Counted from the first letter of the stretch, positions 1-7,033 are shown. The stretch: 7,089 nt of DNA from an uncultured Collinsella sp. (GCA_900542965.1 UQPY01000083.1:1-7089), one strand, 5' to 3'. A program made the numbers and translations. Notes: generated by a model not told the origin, from the letters alone.

Positions 1-1
1 A

Positions 2-38
2 CGCAAAGAAGGCCACTTAATGTGGCCTTCGTCTTGCG
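2..38 (-). terminator. Hairpin terminator at the end of the six-gene operon
   Basis: A perfect 9-bp stem (8-16 with 22-30, GAAGGCCAC/GTGGCCTTC) closes a 5-nt loop. A second arm, CGCAA at 2-6 with TTGCG at 34-38, can extend it across a small internal loop. It lies about 70 nt beyond the stop codon of the TsaB-RimI-TsaD gene, where the operon should end. Read on the minus strand, the stem is followed only by a short, impure T run (CTTTGCG), so termination may be less efficient than at the right-hand terminator. The near-symmetry means it could also act on transcripts from the left. The sequence between the stop codon and the hairpin (39-100) holds no convincing gene. Confidence 0.7.
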
Positions 39-100
39 CAGGACTGTAGAGCAGGAAACCTTATATCCGGCCCCTCCGGTCGGGGACCGCGCCTTTGCGA

Positions 101-2485
101 CTACAGCGTCATGTTCGGATCGGCGTCGACGTCGAACGGCGAGATTTCGCCTCGGTCGAATTTACGGCGAGCGACCTCCGCGATCATGGCGGCGTTATCG
201 GTACAGGCAGACAAGGGCGGCACCGTTACGCGAATCCCCTGACGCCCAAGCTTCTTGATCATCATCTCGCGCAGATGCGGGTTGGCCGAGACGCCGCCAC
301 CGATGCAGTATTCCTTGCATCCGGTAGCGTGCAGTGCGTTTTTGGCCTTCTTGTACTGCACGTCAAAGACAGCTGCCTCAAACGAAGCTGCCAGATCGGG
401 CAGGTGAATCGTGCGCCCGGCCTTGGTCTCCTGTTCAATGTAGAGCGTCACAGCGGTTTTAAGGCCCGAAAGCGAGAAGCGATAGTCTCCCCTGCTGTTA
501 AGCGCACGGGGGAAATCGATCGCCTTGGGGTTGCCCGTCTCGGCCAGCTTGGAAATGATGGGGCCACCGGGATAGCCCAGACCCAACGCCTTGGCTACCT
601 TGTCGAAGGCCTCGCCCACAGCGTCGTCGAGCGTCTCACCGAGCACCTCGTAGTCGCCCCACGCCTTCACGTGCACGAGCATGGTGTGCCCACCCGAGAC
701 AAGCGTGAAGATAAACGGCGGTTTGAGGTCGGGTTGCGCCAGCAGGTTGGCAAACAGATGCCCCTCCAGATGGTTGACGCATACGAGCGGCTTACCGGCA
801 GCGTAGGCAAAGCCTTTGGCAAAGGCAACGCCCACCACGAGGGCGCCCACCAGGCCCGGACCCTGTGTCACGCCCACGGCGGCAAGCTCGCTGGGAGCAA
901 TGGCTCCACCCTCAAGACCAAGCGATGCTGCGGCATCCTCGAGCGCCGCATCCACGACACTCACAATCACCTCAACGTGTTTGCGCGAGGCGATCTCGGG
1001 CACCACGCCGCCAAAGCGGGCATGAAAATCAATCTGTGTCGACACCTGGTTGGCCAGCATATTGCCATCCGCATCGATAATCGCCACGGCCGTCTCGTCG
1101 CAGGAACTCTCGATAGCGAGCACCAGGCGGCGGCGCTCAATTTCGGCGCGCTCCCCCTCGGAGCGCCCAGGCGCAGGCAGCGGCCATACGCGTTGCTCGG
1201 CTGCCGTCGGCTCGGGCGAGGCGTTATCGACCGGAAGTACGAGGGGAAGTGGGGCCGTCATGACGATGGCGTCTTTGCCGACACCGTAGTAGCCACGACG
1301 ACGACCCACCTCGGTAAAGCCCAGAGCGGCATAGAGCGCAATCGCGCCCTCGTTGCCGTCCTCGACCTCGAGCGAAGCCGTGGTGCAGCCGAGCATCTGG
1401 GCATCATAGCTCACATGCGACAGCAGCTTGCGGGCAATGCCCTCACGGCGATGTGCCGAGTCGACGGCGACATCCAGAATCTGCACATCACCGTCCACGA
1501 CCATACCGCCGGCAAGGCCCAGCAGCTTGCCGTCGTCGTGTGCCACCCACCAACTGCGCGGCGCAGCGACGTCCTCGCCCAGTTCGGACAGGAACATGCC
1601 CGGCGTCCACGCCTCGTGTCCGGCACCTTCAAAGCAGGCAGCCTCTAGCGCGCTCGCGCCCTCGGCATCCGCCGCGCCCATGGGACGGAACTGCAGATGA
1701 CGACCGGCGAGCTCATCGGCAACGCCCGTAATTTCGCTCTGCGCACTCTCGGCAAGACCAAGACGCTTGCGCTCGTTTTCCTCGGCATCCGAAAGGCGCG
1801 TGTAAATCGGCAGGACGCGAGCCGGATCGCCGTCACCCGCAGCGTGCACGAGCAGCAAGCCCTCGCCCGAAGGCCACCACAGGTCGCGCTCCACGCAGCG
1901 GGCGGTCTCGTCCTCACCCAGCAGCTTGCCATAGCGCACGAGACCGTCACCGGTCAGCTGAACCTGGTCCCAGTCCGCTGCTCGGCGCCACTCATCGAGC
2001 GCCACGGCGGCCTTGACCACGTGTTCGCGCTCAAATTGACGCTCGGGACCCTCATCGCCCAGCATATATAGTGCCGGATATACCTCACCGCGCATGGCAT
2101 CGGCCAAGATACCAAGCTTGCCGCGCACGCCAGCCTTCCACGCCGTCCAAGCGCAAGCGTCGAGCGTCGACACGCCCAGCAGTGGAACATTGGCACCGCG
2201 CGCGAGGCCCTTGGCAGTGGAGATGCCGATGCGCACACCCGTAAACGACCCCGGGCCGCGGCCGACCACGTAGTAACCAACATCGCTGCGATCCAGACCG
2301 GCTTGAGCCAGCACGCCATCAACGGTATTCACGAGCTCAACGTTGGCGTGACGGCGACACATGTGGTCGCCACTCACGAGCTTCGTCTCGCCCGTCTGCC
2401 CATCAATCCAGCTTGCCGCGCAGGCAAGCATGTCGGTCGAGGTATCGAGCGCCACCACCAGCGCGTTGTCGTTATGCAAGCTCAT
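101..2485 (-). CDS. tsaD: TsaB-RimI-TsaD three-domain fusion: t6A37 tRNA modification and S18 N-acetylation
   Basis: One uninterrupted 794-residue protein carries three normally separate proteins. Residues about 10-231 are TsaB (GRGPGSFTGVR at 75-85), the partner that dimerises with TsaD. Residues about 263-411 are a GNAT acetyltransferase of the RimI type: acetyl-CoA loop RREGIA at 346-351, and E373 and Y385 aligning with the catalytic E103 and Y115 of enteric RimI. Residues about 453-779 are TsaD, which transfers the threonylcarbamoyl group to A37 of ANN-decoding tRNAs: metal ligands H572 and H576 (HLEGH) and D763 (CTDNAAM), plus SGGH at 597-600 and GGGVSAN at 729-735. Each part has the usual length of its family, with linkers of about 31 and 41 residues, the second rich in Pro and charged residues. 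An in-frame TTG at 2503 would add six residues. I prefer ATG 2485 because it has AAGG 9 nt upstream and gives a normal TsaB N-terminus, though the start is not certain. The gene overlaps the end of tsaE by 14 nt, which suggests translational coupling. Cytoplasmic; works with TsaE and with TsaC, whose gene is not here. Confidence 0.95.
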   Translation of the reverse strand: MSLHNDNALVVALDTSTDMLACAASWIDGQTGETKLVSGDHMCRRHANVELVNTVDGVLAQAGLDRSDVGYYVVGRGPGSFTGVRIGISTAKGLARGANVPLLGVSTLDACAWTAWKAGVRGKLGILADAMRGEVYPALYMLGDEGPERQFEREHVVKAAVALDEWRRAADWDQVQLTGDGLVRYGKLLGEDETARCVERDLWWPSGEGLLLVHAAGDGDPARVLPIYTRLSDAEENERKRLGLAESAQSEITGVADELAGRHLQFRPMGAADAEGASALEAACFEGAGHEAWTPGMFLSELGEDVAAPRSWWVAHDDGKLLGLAGGMVVDGDVQILDVAVDSAHRREGIARKLLSHVSYDAQMLGCTTASLEVEDGNEGAIALYAALGFTEVGRRRGYYGVGKDAIVMTAPLPLVLPVDNASPEPTAAEQRVWPLPAPGRSEGERAEIERRRLVLAIESSCDETAVAIIDADGNMLANQVSTQIDFHARFGGVVPEIASRKHVEVIVSVVDAALEDAAASLGLEGGAIAPSELAAVGVTQGPGLVGALVVGVAFAKGFAYAAGKPLVCVNHLEGHLFANLLAQPDLKPPFIFTLVSGGHTMLVHVKAWGDYEVLGETLDDAVGEAFDKVAKALGLGYPGGPIISKLAETGNPKAIDFPRALNSRGDYRFSLSGLKTAVTLYIEQETKAGRTIHLPDLAASFEAAVFDVQYKKAKNALHATGCKEYCIGGGVSANPHLREMMIKKLGRQGIRVTVPPLSACTDNAAMIAEVARRKFDRGEISPFDVDADPNMTL

Positions 2486-2978
2486 CTTGTACAGCCTTAT
2501 CAATCAAATGGGAAAGCTCCATTGCGCGGTCACCGTGTGCCTCGAGCGTTATCGTTCGCACATCGCTGTCGCCCTCATCACGCTTGAGCGTCACCGAAAG
2601 ATACTCATCCGTCAGCTCGTCCTGGAATTGTTCGCCCCATTCCAGCAAGCAAGCACCCTCATAGCCCAGCACATCGAAAATGCCCGTATCCTCGAGCTCG
2701 TAGGCATGCTCCAGGCGGTATAGATCAAAGTGAAACAGCGGAATACGACCTTGATCGTGAACGGCCATGAGCGCAAACGTAGGGCTCGTAACCATATGCT
2801 CATCGCCCAGCCCGCGCGAGACGCCCTTGGTAAAGTGAGTTTTGCCCACTCCCAGGCCACCGGTCAGGATGAGCACATCGCCGTCCTCAAGGCACGGTGC
2901 AATTAGCTCGCCAAAGTACTCCGTATCGGCAGCGCAAGTCGTTTTGTAAGTACCTACCCCCAGGCGCTCCAGGGACAT
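2472..2978 (-). CDS. tsaE: TsaE, ATPase of the t6A tRNA modification complex
   Basis: A 168-residue P-loop protein, close to the family length of about 150-160. The Walker A motif GGLGVGKT is at 40-47. TSPTF at 64-68, the family signature HFDLYRL at 83-89 and LLEWGEQ at 111-117 are all present and in the expected order. TsaE binds the TsaB-TsaD complex and hydrolyses ATP to keep t6A synthesis turning over. Its partners are encoded by the very next gene, which it overlaps by 14 nt. The ATG at 2978 has a strong AAGGAG 5 nt upstream, in the 12-nt gap after the uracil-DNA glycosylase stop codon. No anomaly seen. Older annotations call this family YjeE or 'tRNA threonylcarbamoyladenosine biosynthesis ATPase'. 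Confidence 0.96.
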   Translation of the reverse strand: MSLERLGVGTYKTTCAADTEYFGELIAPCLEDGDVLILTGGLGVGKTHFTKGVSRGLGDEHMVTSPTFALMAVHDQGRIPLFHFDLYRLEHAYELEDTGIFDVLGYEGACLLEWGEQFQDELTDEYLSVTLKRDEGDSDVRTITLEAHGDRAMELSHLIDKAVQDELA

Positions 2979-2990
2979 ATATGCTCCTTA

Positions 2991-3611
2991 TTATTCCGAG
3001 GCGTCCTCTGGTGCGGGATGTCGCTCCAGATAGTCGCCCAGCATCTTAAAGTCTTCCTCCAGCAGCTCCTGCCACGCCGGATTGCGCAGCGCTGCTGCCG
3101 GATGGAACGTGGGCATTACTACAAAATGCCCCATCTGGTGGAACCTGCCGCGCAGCTTAGTAATGCCAATCTCGGTCTTAAGCACAAAGTGCGTCGCGGG
3201 GTTGCCGAGCGTCACGATAATATCGGGCCAGATGCTTCGAATCTGCTCACGCAAAAACGGCGAGCAAGCCAGCACTTCCTCGGGACGCGGATTGCGGTTT
3301 CCCGGCGGGCGGCACTTAAGCACGTTGGCAATGTAGACGTCTTCGCGTTTGAGGCCCGCCAGCGACAAAATGCCGTTGAGGTCCTCGCCTGCCGCCCCCA
3401 CAAAGGGCTCGCCCTGCAAATCCTCATTGCGGCCCGGCGCCTCACCAATAAACATCACGCGAGCGCGGGGGTTTCCCACGCCAAACACGATATTGTGACG
3501 CGACTGGTAGAGCTGGCAGAGGTGACAATCGCCCAGAACGGCCTCAATTTCCTCGAGTGCGACCTCACGTGGTGCCTGATGGGTATGGCCGGGGATGTGC
3601 ATGACGCCCAT
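2991..3611 (-). CDS. Uracil-DNA glycosylase, family 4 (Fe-S cluster type)
   Basis: This 206-residue enzyme should remove uracil from DNA and start base-excision repair. Family 4 features are all visible: motif A GEAPGRNED at 56-64, motif B HPAAALR at 170-176, and four cysteines, C29 and C32 (CHLC) plus C100 and C116, spaced as the ligands of the [4Fe-4S] cluster. The CRPPGNRNP segment at 100-108 after the third cysteine is also typical. The start at 3611 is supported by AGGAG 5 nt upstream; this site is built from the stop codon of alr (TAG at 3620-3622), so its translation is probably coupled to alr. A second ATG at 3602 lacks such a site. The protein is unrelated in sequence to the classical family 1 Ung and looks intact. 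It is the only DNA-repair gene in the operon. Confidence 0.94.
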   Translation of the reverse strand: MGVMHIPGHTHQAPREVALEEIEAVLGDCHLCQLYQSRHNIVFGVGNPRARVMFIGEAPGRNEDLQGEPFVGAAGEDLNGILSLAGLKREDVYIANVLKCRPPGNRNPRPEEVLACSPFLREQIRSIWPDIIVTLGNPATHFVLKTEIGITKLRGRFHQMGHFVVMPTFHPAAALRNPAWQELLEEDFKMLGDYLERHPAPEDASE

Positions 3612-3619
3612 AGCGGCTC

Positions 3620-4765
3620 CTACACGTAGACCTTGTCGAGACGCATGCCAAAGCCGCAGGCGACCTCGTAGTTAATCGTTCCGCGCAGTCGGGCCATCTC
3701 GTCCATAGTGATCTCGGCATCGCCATCGCGGCCGACAATGATCATCTCGTCACCATACTCGGCCTCGGGAATCTCGTGTGCCGGGTTGGACTGAATGGCG
3801 ACCATAAACTGGTCCATGCAGATATTGCCAACCTGATGCACACGCTCGCCGCGATACAGCACATCCATACGATTGGAAAGCGTACGCGATAGGCCATCGG
3901 CATAACCGATCGGCAGCGTGCAGATCTGAACGCGTGTACGCGGTACGCGGTAGGTAAAACCGTAGCCCACGCCCTCACCCATCGCAGGGTGCGCCACGCG
4001 CGTCACGCGCGCATGGACGCTCATAACGGGGTCAAGCTGCATCACGCGGCCACTCAGCTCGCACGGCTGCATGCCATACAAGCCAACGCCGGCGCGAATC
4101 ATATCAAAATGCATCGAGGGGTCGAGCATCGAGGACGGCGTGTTGGCGCAGTGCACGATACCGCACTCAAAACCCGCGTCCTTAATGGCCTGAACGGCCT
4201 CGGTAAAGCGCTGACACTGCAGCTTGTAGTCCCAGCCCGAAGGTTCATCGGCCGTGGCGAAGTGCGTAAATACGCCGTCGCACTGAATACCGCGATGGAA
4301 ATTAATACCGCGGACAAAGTCGAGCACCTGCGTGTAATGTACGCCGATGCGGTTCATGCCCGTCTCGATGGCGAGATGATACTTGCCCACCTTGCCCGCC
4401 GCGACGGCACATTCGCCATACGCAAGAGCAAAGTCAGACGTATAGACCGAGGGCATGATATCAAACTCGAGCAACGTCGGAATGGCCTCGATAGGCGGCT
4501 CGCTTAGGATGAGGATTGGTTTCGTAATCCCGCCCTGTCGGAGCTCAACGCCCTCGTTAACCGTCGCCACGGCAAACATGTCGGCACCGGCCGAATACAT
4601 GATCTTGGCGCACTCAACAGCTCCATGACCATAAGCATCGGCCTTGACCACGCAGCACAGGCGCTGACGTGGATTCAGCAAGTTCTTATAGGCCCTCGTG
4701 TTGCGACGGAGCGCCCCGCGGTCGATCTCGACCCAGGACCAGCGCGTCAAATCGGCTTTATTCAT
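3620..4765 (-). CDS. alr: Alanine racemase (PLP-dependent)
   Basis: This 381-residue enzyme interconverts L- and D-alanine and supplies D-alanine for peptidoglycan. The N-terminal TIM barrel carries the PLP lysine K41 in VVKADAYGHG. Other conserved residues follow in order: R139 in MNRIG, H205, R224 in IRAGVGLYG, the second catalytic base Y268 in VGYGFTYR, and C316-M317-D318 in the C-terminal beta domain. The length is normal. The ATG at 4765 lies 2 nt after the nnr stop codon. There is no good Shine-Dalgarno: only GGA about 9 nt away and a poorly placed AAGGG about 14 nt away. It is therefore likely translated by ribosomes finishing nnr. The acpS-nnr-alr order is a recurrent neighbourhood in Gram-positive bacteria, to my knowledge. 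No missing key residue. Confidence 0.97.
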   Translation of the reverse strand: MNKADLTRWSWVEIDRGALRRNTRAYKNLLNPRQRLCCVVKADAYGHGAVECAKIMYSAGADMFAVATVNEGVELRQGGITKPILILSEPPIEAIPTLLEFDIMPSVYTSDFALAYGECAVAAGKVGKYHLAIETGMNRIGVHYTQVLDFVRGINFHRGIQCDGVFTHFATADEPSGWDYKLQCQRFTEAVQAIKDAGFECGIVHCANTPSSMLDPSMHFDMIRAGVGLYGMQPCELSGRVMQLDPVMSVHARVTRVAHPAMGEGVGYGFTYRVPRTRVQICTLPIGYADGLSRTLSNRMDVLYRGERVHQVGNICMDQFMVAIQSNPAHEIPEAEYGDEMIIVGRDGDAEITMDEMARLRGTINYEVACGFGMRLDKVYV

Positions 4766-4767
4766 GA

Positions 4768-6384
4768 TTAGTCATCCGACCCTTCGTCCATGATTCCCAG
4801 ATCTTCGAGCGCATCCTTTGCCGCCAGCTCCATGGCAGGACCAATCAAGTCAATAAGATCGGTCGCGATGACGCTCTTCTCACCATACTCCGTCGCCGCG
4901 GCAAAACCGGCGTAGCTGTGAAGTGCGACGGCGTACGAATACAGCAACTCCCAACGATCCATCTCGTCGCGCATGGTGGCAAGCGTGCCGGCCAAAATAC
5001 CCGCGAGAACATCACCCGAACCGGCAGTTGCCAGAGAAGCCGGACCCGAGAGCGGCAGCAGCACACGCTCAACGCCACAGATAGCCGTCGTCGGCCCCTT
5101 GGCAATGACCACCAGATTGTCGGAGCCTGCAGCCCAGACAACCTTCTGCGCGGCCGCAATCGCGGTACCAAGGTCGTTCACCTCGTCACCGGCAACCAGA
5201 CGCGAAAGCTCACGATAGTGCGGCGTCATAACCAACGGCTGTTCGCGACGATACATCTCGGGATTACTATCAATACCGTCAATGGCAATCTTAGCAAGGC
5301 AGTTGAGTGCATCGGCGTCCAAGATAAGCGGCACATCAAGCTCGAGCAAGCCCGAAACCACCTGCATAGCGCCGGCAGATGTCGTCATACCGGGCCCGCA
5401 CAGTACACAGCTGTACTTCTTTGCAATCTCGCACACCGTCATGCGCGCAGCGGCGCCAAAGGAGCCGCGGGAATCAGACGGAATAGCAAAGACGGGAATC
5501 GAAGGAAGTGCCATGCGAATAAGATTGGCGCAGGCGTCAGGAGCCGCGACTGCCACGTAACCAGCACCCGCGCGAGCTGCAGACTTGGCCGCCATAATGG
5601 CAGCACCAGGATATTGCGCAGATCCGGCGACAATAAGCACAGAGCCACGGGAATACTTATCGATATTCGTAGGTAGTGGAGCAAAGTAATCAACTAAGTC
5701 ACCGGGCTCGACAATCTCGGCGGCGTGGTCGACATCATCGATGACCTCGTCAAGACGGTCGTAAAGATTGCCGCAGATCAAATCGCCAGCATACTCAGGG
5801 CCATCAGCGCTATACAGACCAATCTTGGGCGCAATCATCGTCACCGTATGCTCGGCACGAATGCAGTCGTCATCAACAACGCCCGTCTCGGCATTCAGGC
5901 CCGAGGGGACATCAATGGATACGACACAATCGGCGCATTCATTGACCGTAGGAATCCAAATGGAGAACGGCGCACGCAGATTCCCGTGGAAACCGGTACC
6001 AAAAATGGCATCGACAACAACATCGGCCTTATCGATCAAAACCTCGAGTTCATCACGCGAGGGGCCGACGCAAACGTGCACATCGCGGCCGGCCGTACGA
6101 CGAGCAACATGACGTGCCAGAGCAGCAGGAATCTCATCCGGCTCAACCGGAGAAACGATATCCACGTCCACACCCTTATGGCTCAGGATATCGGCGGCAA
6201 CCCAACCGTCGCCGCCATTATTACCAAAACCGACCAGAACGAGAACCCGATCGGGATTGAGCTTCAAGACCTCGTTGGCGGCAAACTCACCCGCCAGCTC
6301 CATAAGCTCGGCCTTCGAAGTCCCTTCTCGTTCGATGATATCCTCGAGACGAACGACTTCTTCGGTACTCAAAACCGGTTTCAT
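4768..6384 (-). CDS. nnr: Bifunctional NAD(P)H-hydrate epimerase / ADP-dependent NAD(P)H-hydrate dehydratase
   Basis: A 538-residue repair enzyme for hydrated NADH and NADPH. The N-terminal half (about 1-225) is the YjeF_N/NnrE epimerase that interconverts the R and S forms: FGNNGGDG at 53-60, the acidic D125 in VVVDAIFGTG, and SIDVPSGLNA at 156-165. The C-terminal half (about 240-520) is the ribokinase-like NnrD dehydratase acting on the S form with ADP: YSRGSVLIVAGS at 244-255, DADAL at 356-360, AKGPTT at 428-433, and AGSGDVLAG at 454-462 with catalytic D458. One departure is seen: the usual TPHPGE loop reads TPHYRE at 387-392. The last 20 residues are acidic and look like a tail. The ATG at 6384 follows the acpS stop codon with no gap, and AGGAG lies 5 nt upstream, inside the end of acpS. 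The two-domain form is the common bacterial architecture. Confidence 0.96.
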   Translation of the reverse strand: MKPVLSTEEVVRLEDIIEREGTSKAELMELAGEFAANEVLKLNPDRVLVLVGFGNNGGDGWVAADILSHKGVDVDIVSPVEPDEIPAALARHVARRTAGRDVHVCVGPSRDELEVLIDKADVVVDAIFGTGFHGNLRAPFSIWIPTVNECADCVVSIDVPSGLNAETGVVDDDCIRAEHTVTMIAPKIGLYSADGPEYAGDLICGNLYDRLDEVIDDVDHAAEIVEPGDLVDYFAPLPTNIDKYSRGSVLIVAGSAQYPGAAIMAAKSAARAGAGYVAVAAPDACANLIRMALPSIPVFAIPSDSRGSFGAAARMTVCEIAKKYSCVLCGPGMTTSAGAMQVVSGLLELDVPLILDADALNCLAKIAIDGIDSNPEMYRREQPLVMTPHYRELSRLVAGDEVNDLGTAIAAAQKVVWAAGSDNLVVIAKGPTTAICGVERVLLPLSGPASLATAGSGDVLAGILAGTLATMRDEMDRWELLYSYAVALHSYAGFAAATEYGEKSVIATDLIDLIGPAMELAAKDALEDLGIMDEGSDD

Positions 6385-6924
6385 CTATGCTCCTAGCGTA
6401 TCTTGCGAAGCATCGCCCAGGTGCTCCGTCAATGCTGAATTCTGCAGCTGCTCAAGCTCATCTAAAACAGAGCGAGCCTCTTTAAATGTCTGCGCAACGC
6501 GTTTCTTGGTGCTCAGTTTTTCATCTTTTGGCTTAGGTCGAGCATCTTCGGTAATCGCGATGGCATTCGCAACGGCCAAGTCTCCCGTAAGCGTAATGGA
6601 AAGAGCGACCTCAACAACACCCAGTTCTTGAGCGATCTCGAGAGCACGGCCCGAAAGCAGCGCCTTCGGTTTGCCGAGTTTATCACGCGTAACCGAAACA
6701 TCCTTGCGGCCCACGCCTTGACTAAAACCCGTGCCGAGAGCTTTAAGTACCGCCTCGCGCGAAGCAAAGCGGCTCGCATAGTGAGCAGCGGGACGCGATG
6801 ATGCATCGCAATACGCACGCTCTTCTTCGGTAAACACACGCCGAGCAAACGACGGCGTCTTTTCAAGAATTGATTTCATGCGGGAAATCTCGACGATATC
6901 AACGCCGATACCAGCTTCAGCCAT
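6385..6924 (-). CDS. acpS: Holo-[acyl-carrier-protein] synthase with a C-terminal extension
   Basis: AcpS moves 4'-phosphopantetheine from CoA to a serine of apo-ACP, activating it for fatty-acid synthesis. The core is clear: GIGVDIVEISRM at 5-16 with the Mg-binding D9, FTEEERAYC at 31-39, and ASRFASREAVLKALGTG at 50-66 with E57 and K61. The segment SITLTGD at 109-115 lies where many relatives have SxSH. The core ends near residue 127, yet the protein has 179 residues. The extra part of about 53 residues begins lysine-rich, then has a helix with possible heptad spacing (V143, T146, A150, V153, L157, L160), and ends in an acidic tail. The ATG at 6924 is chosen over the one at 6936 because GGAGGTGA precedes it, and the earlier ATG is part of that ribosome-binding site. 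First gene of the operon. Confidence 0.93.
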   Translation of the reverse strand: MAEAGIGVDIVEISRMKSILEKTPSFARRVFTEEERAYCDASSRPAAHYASRFASREAVLKALGTGFSQGVGRKDVSVTRDKLGKPKALLSGRALEIAQELGVVEVALSITLTGDLAVANAIAITEDARPKPKDEKLSTKKRVAQTFKEARSVLDELEQLQNSALTEHLGDASQDTLGA

Positions 6925-6926
6925 GT

Positions 6927-6934
6927 TCACCTCC
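6927..6934 (-). promoter_or_regulatory. Ribosome-binding site that fixes the acpS start
   Basis: The minus strand reads GGAGGTGA here, nearly a full anti-16S match, ending so that GGAGG is 5 nt from the ATG at 6924. The same spacing occurs before nnr, the uracil-DNA glycosylase gene and tsaE in this operon. An upstream in-frame ATG at 6936 overlaps this element and would have no site of its own, so it is unlikely to be used. Confidence 0.85.
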
Positions 6935-6953
6935 ATATCGCACAGACTAAGTT

Positions 6954-6983
6954 ATTGTAGCCCGTTCGCAGAAGATGCGACAA
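6954..6983 (-). promoter_or_regulatory. Proximal promoter candidate for the acpS operon
   Basis: On the minus strand a -35 like TTGTCG (6983-6978) and a -10 like TACAAT (6959-6954, 5 of 6 to consensus) are separated by 18 nt. Transcription would begin near 6947, leaving a leader of about 23 nt that holds just the acpS ribosome-binding site. A short dyad TCGCA/TGCGA (6966-6970 and 6976-6980) lies mostly in the spacer. Assigned by eye against the sigma70/SigA consensus. Confidence 0.5.
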
Positions 6984-6989
6984 ACGAGG

Positions 6990-7019
6990 GTTATAAAACA
7001 CAGCTACTATGTGAGACAA
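6990..7019 (-). promoter_or_regulatory. Distal promoter candidate for the acpS operon
   Basis: On the minus strand TTGTCT (7019-7014) and TATAAC (6995-6990, 5 of 6 to the -10 consensus) are 18 nt apart. The -35 lies just downstream of the right-hand terminator, which is where a promoter for a new unit is expected. It may act in tandem with, or instead of, the proximal candidate. The region is AT-rich compared with its surroundings, which raises the chance of a random -10 match. Confidence 0.4.
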
Positions 7020-7033
7020 AAGCCCGTAAACGC

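Noticed and set aside
69..88. A GC-rich hairpin GGCCCC/GGGGACC in the trailer after the fusion gene
   Set aside because: Only four contiguous pairs plus two across a bulge, with no T run on either strand. The hairpin at 8-30 is a far better terminator candidate.
1121..1159. A GAGGGGGAG stretch in the linker before the TsaD part, suggesting a leftover ribosome-binding site for separate TsaD translation
   Set aside because: The nearest in-frame GTG (1121-1123) is 27 nt away, too far for initiation, and such purine runs are common in codons for Glu and Gly in GC-rich genes.
95..1648. A 517-codon open frame on the plus strand, opposite the TsaB-RimI-TsaD gene
   Set aside because: It lies wholly antisense to a protein with unmistakable family motifs. 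Its translation is rich in Arg, His and Gly without any recognisable domain, as expected from the opposite strand of a GC-rich gene.
4918..5676. A 252-codon plus-strand open frame and several others opposite nnr, alr and the uracil-DNA glycosylase gene
   Set aside because: All are shadows of well-supported minus-strand genes, with unusual composition and no recognisable motif.
6577..6600. AcpS lacks the SxSH histidine found in many relatives (it has SITLTGD at 109-115)
   Set aside because: From memory, E. coli AcpS has a TLAD-type sequence at the same place, so the lack of histidine is within normal family variation and not evidence of inactivity.
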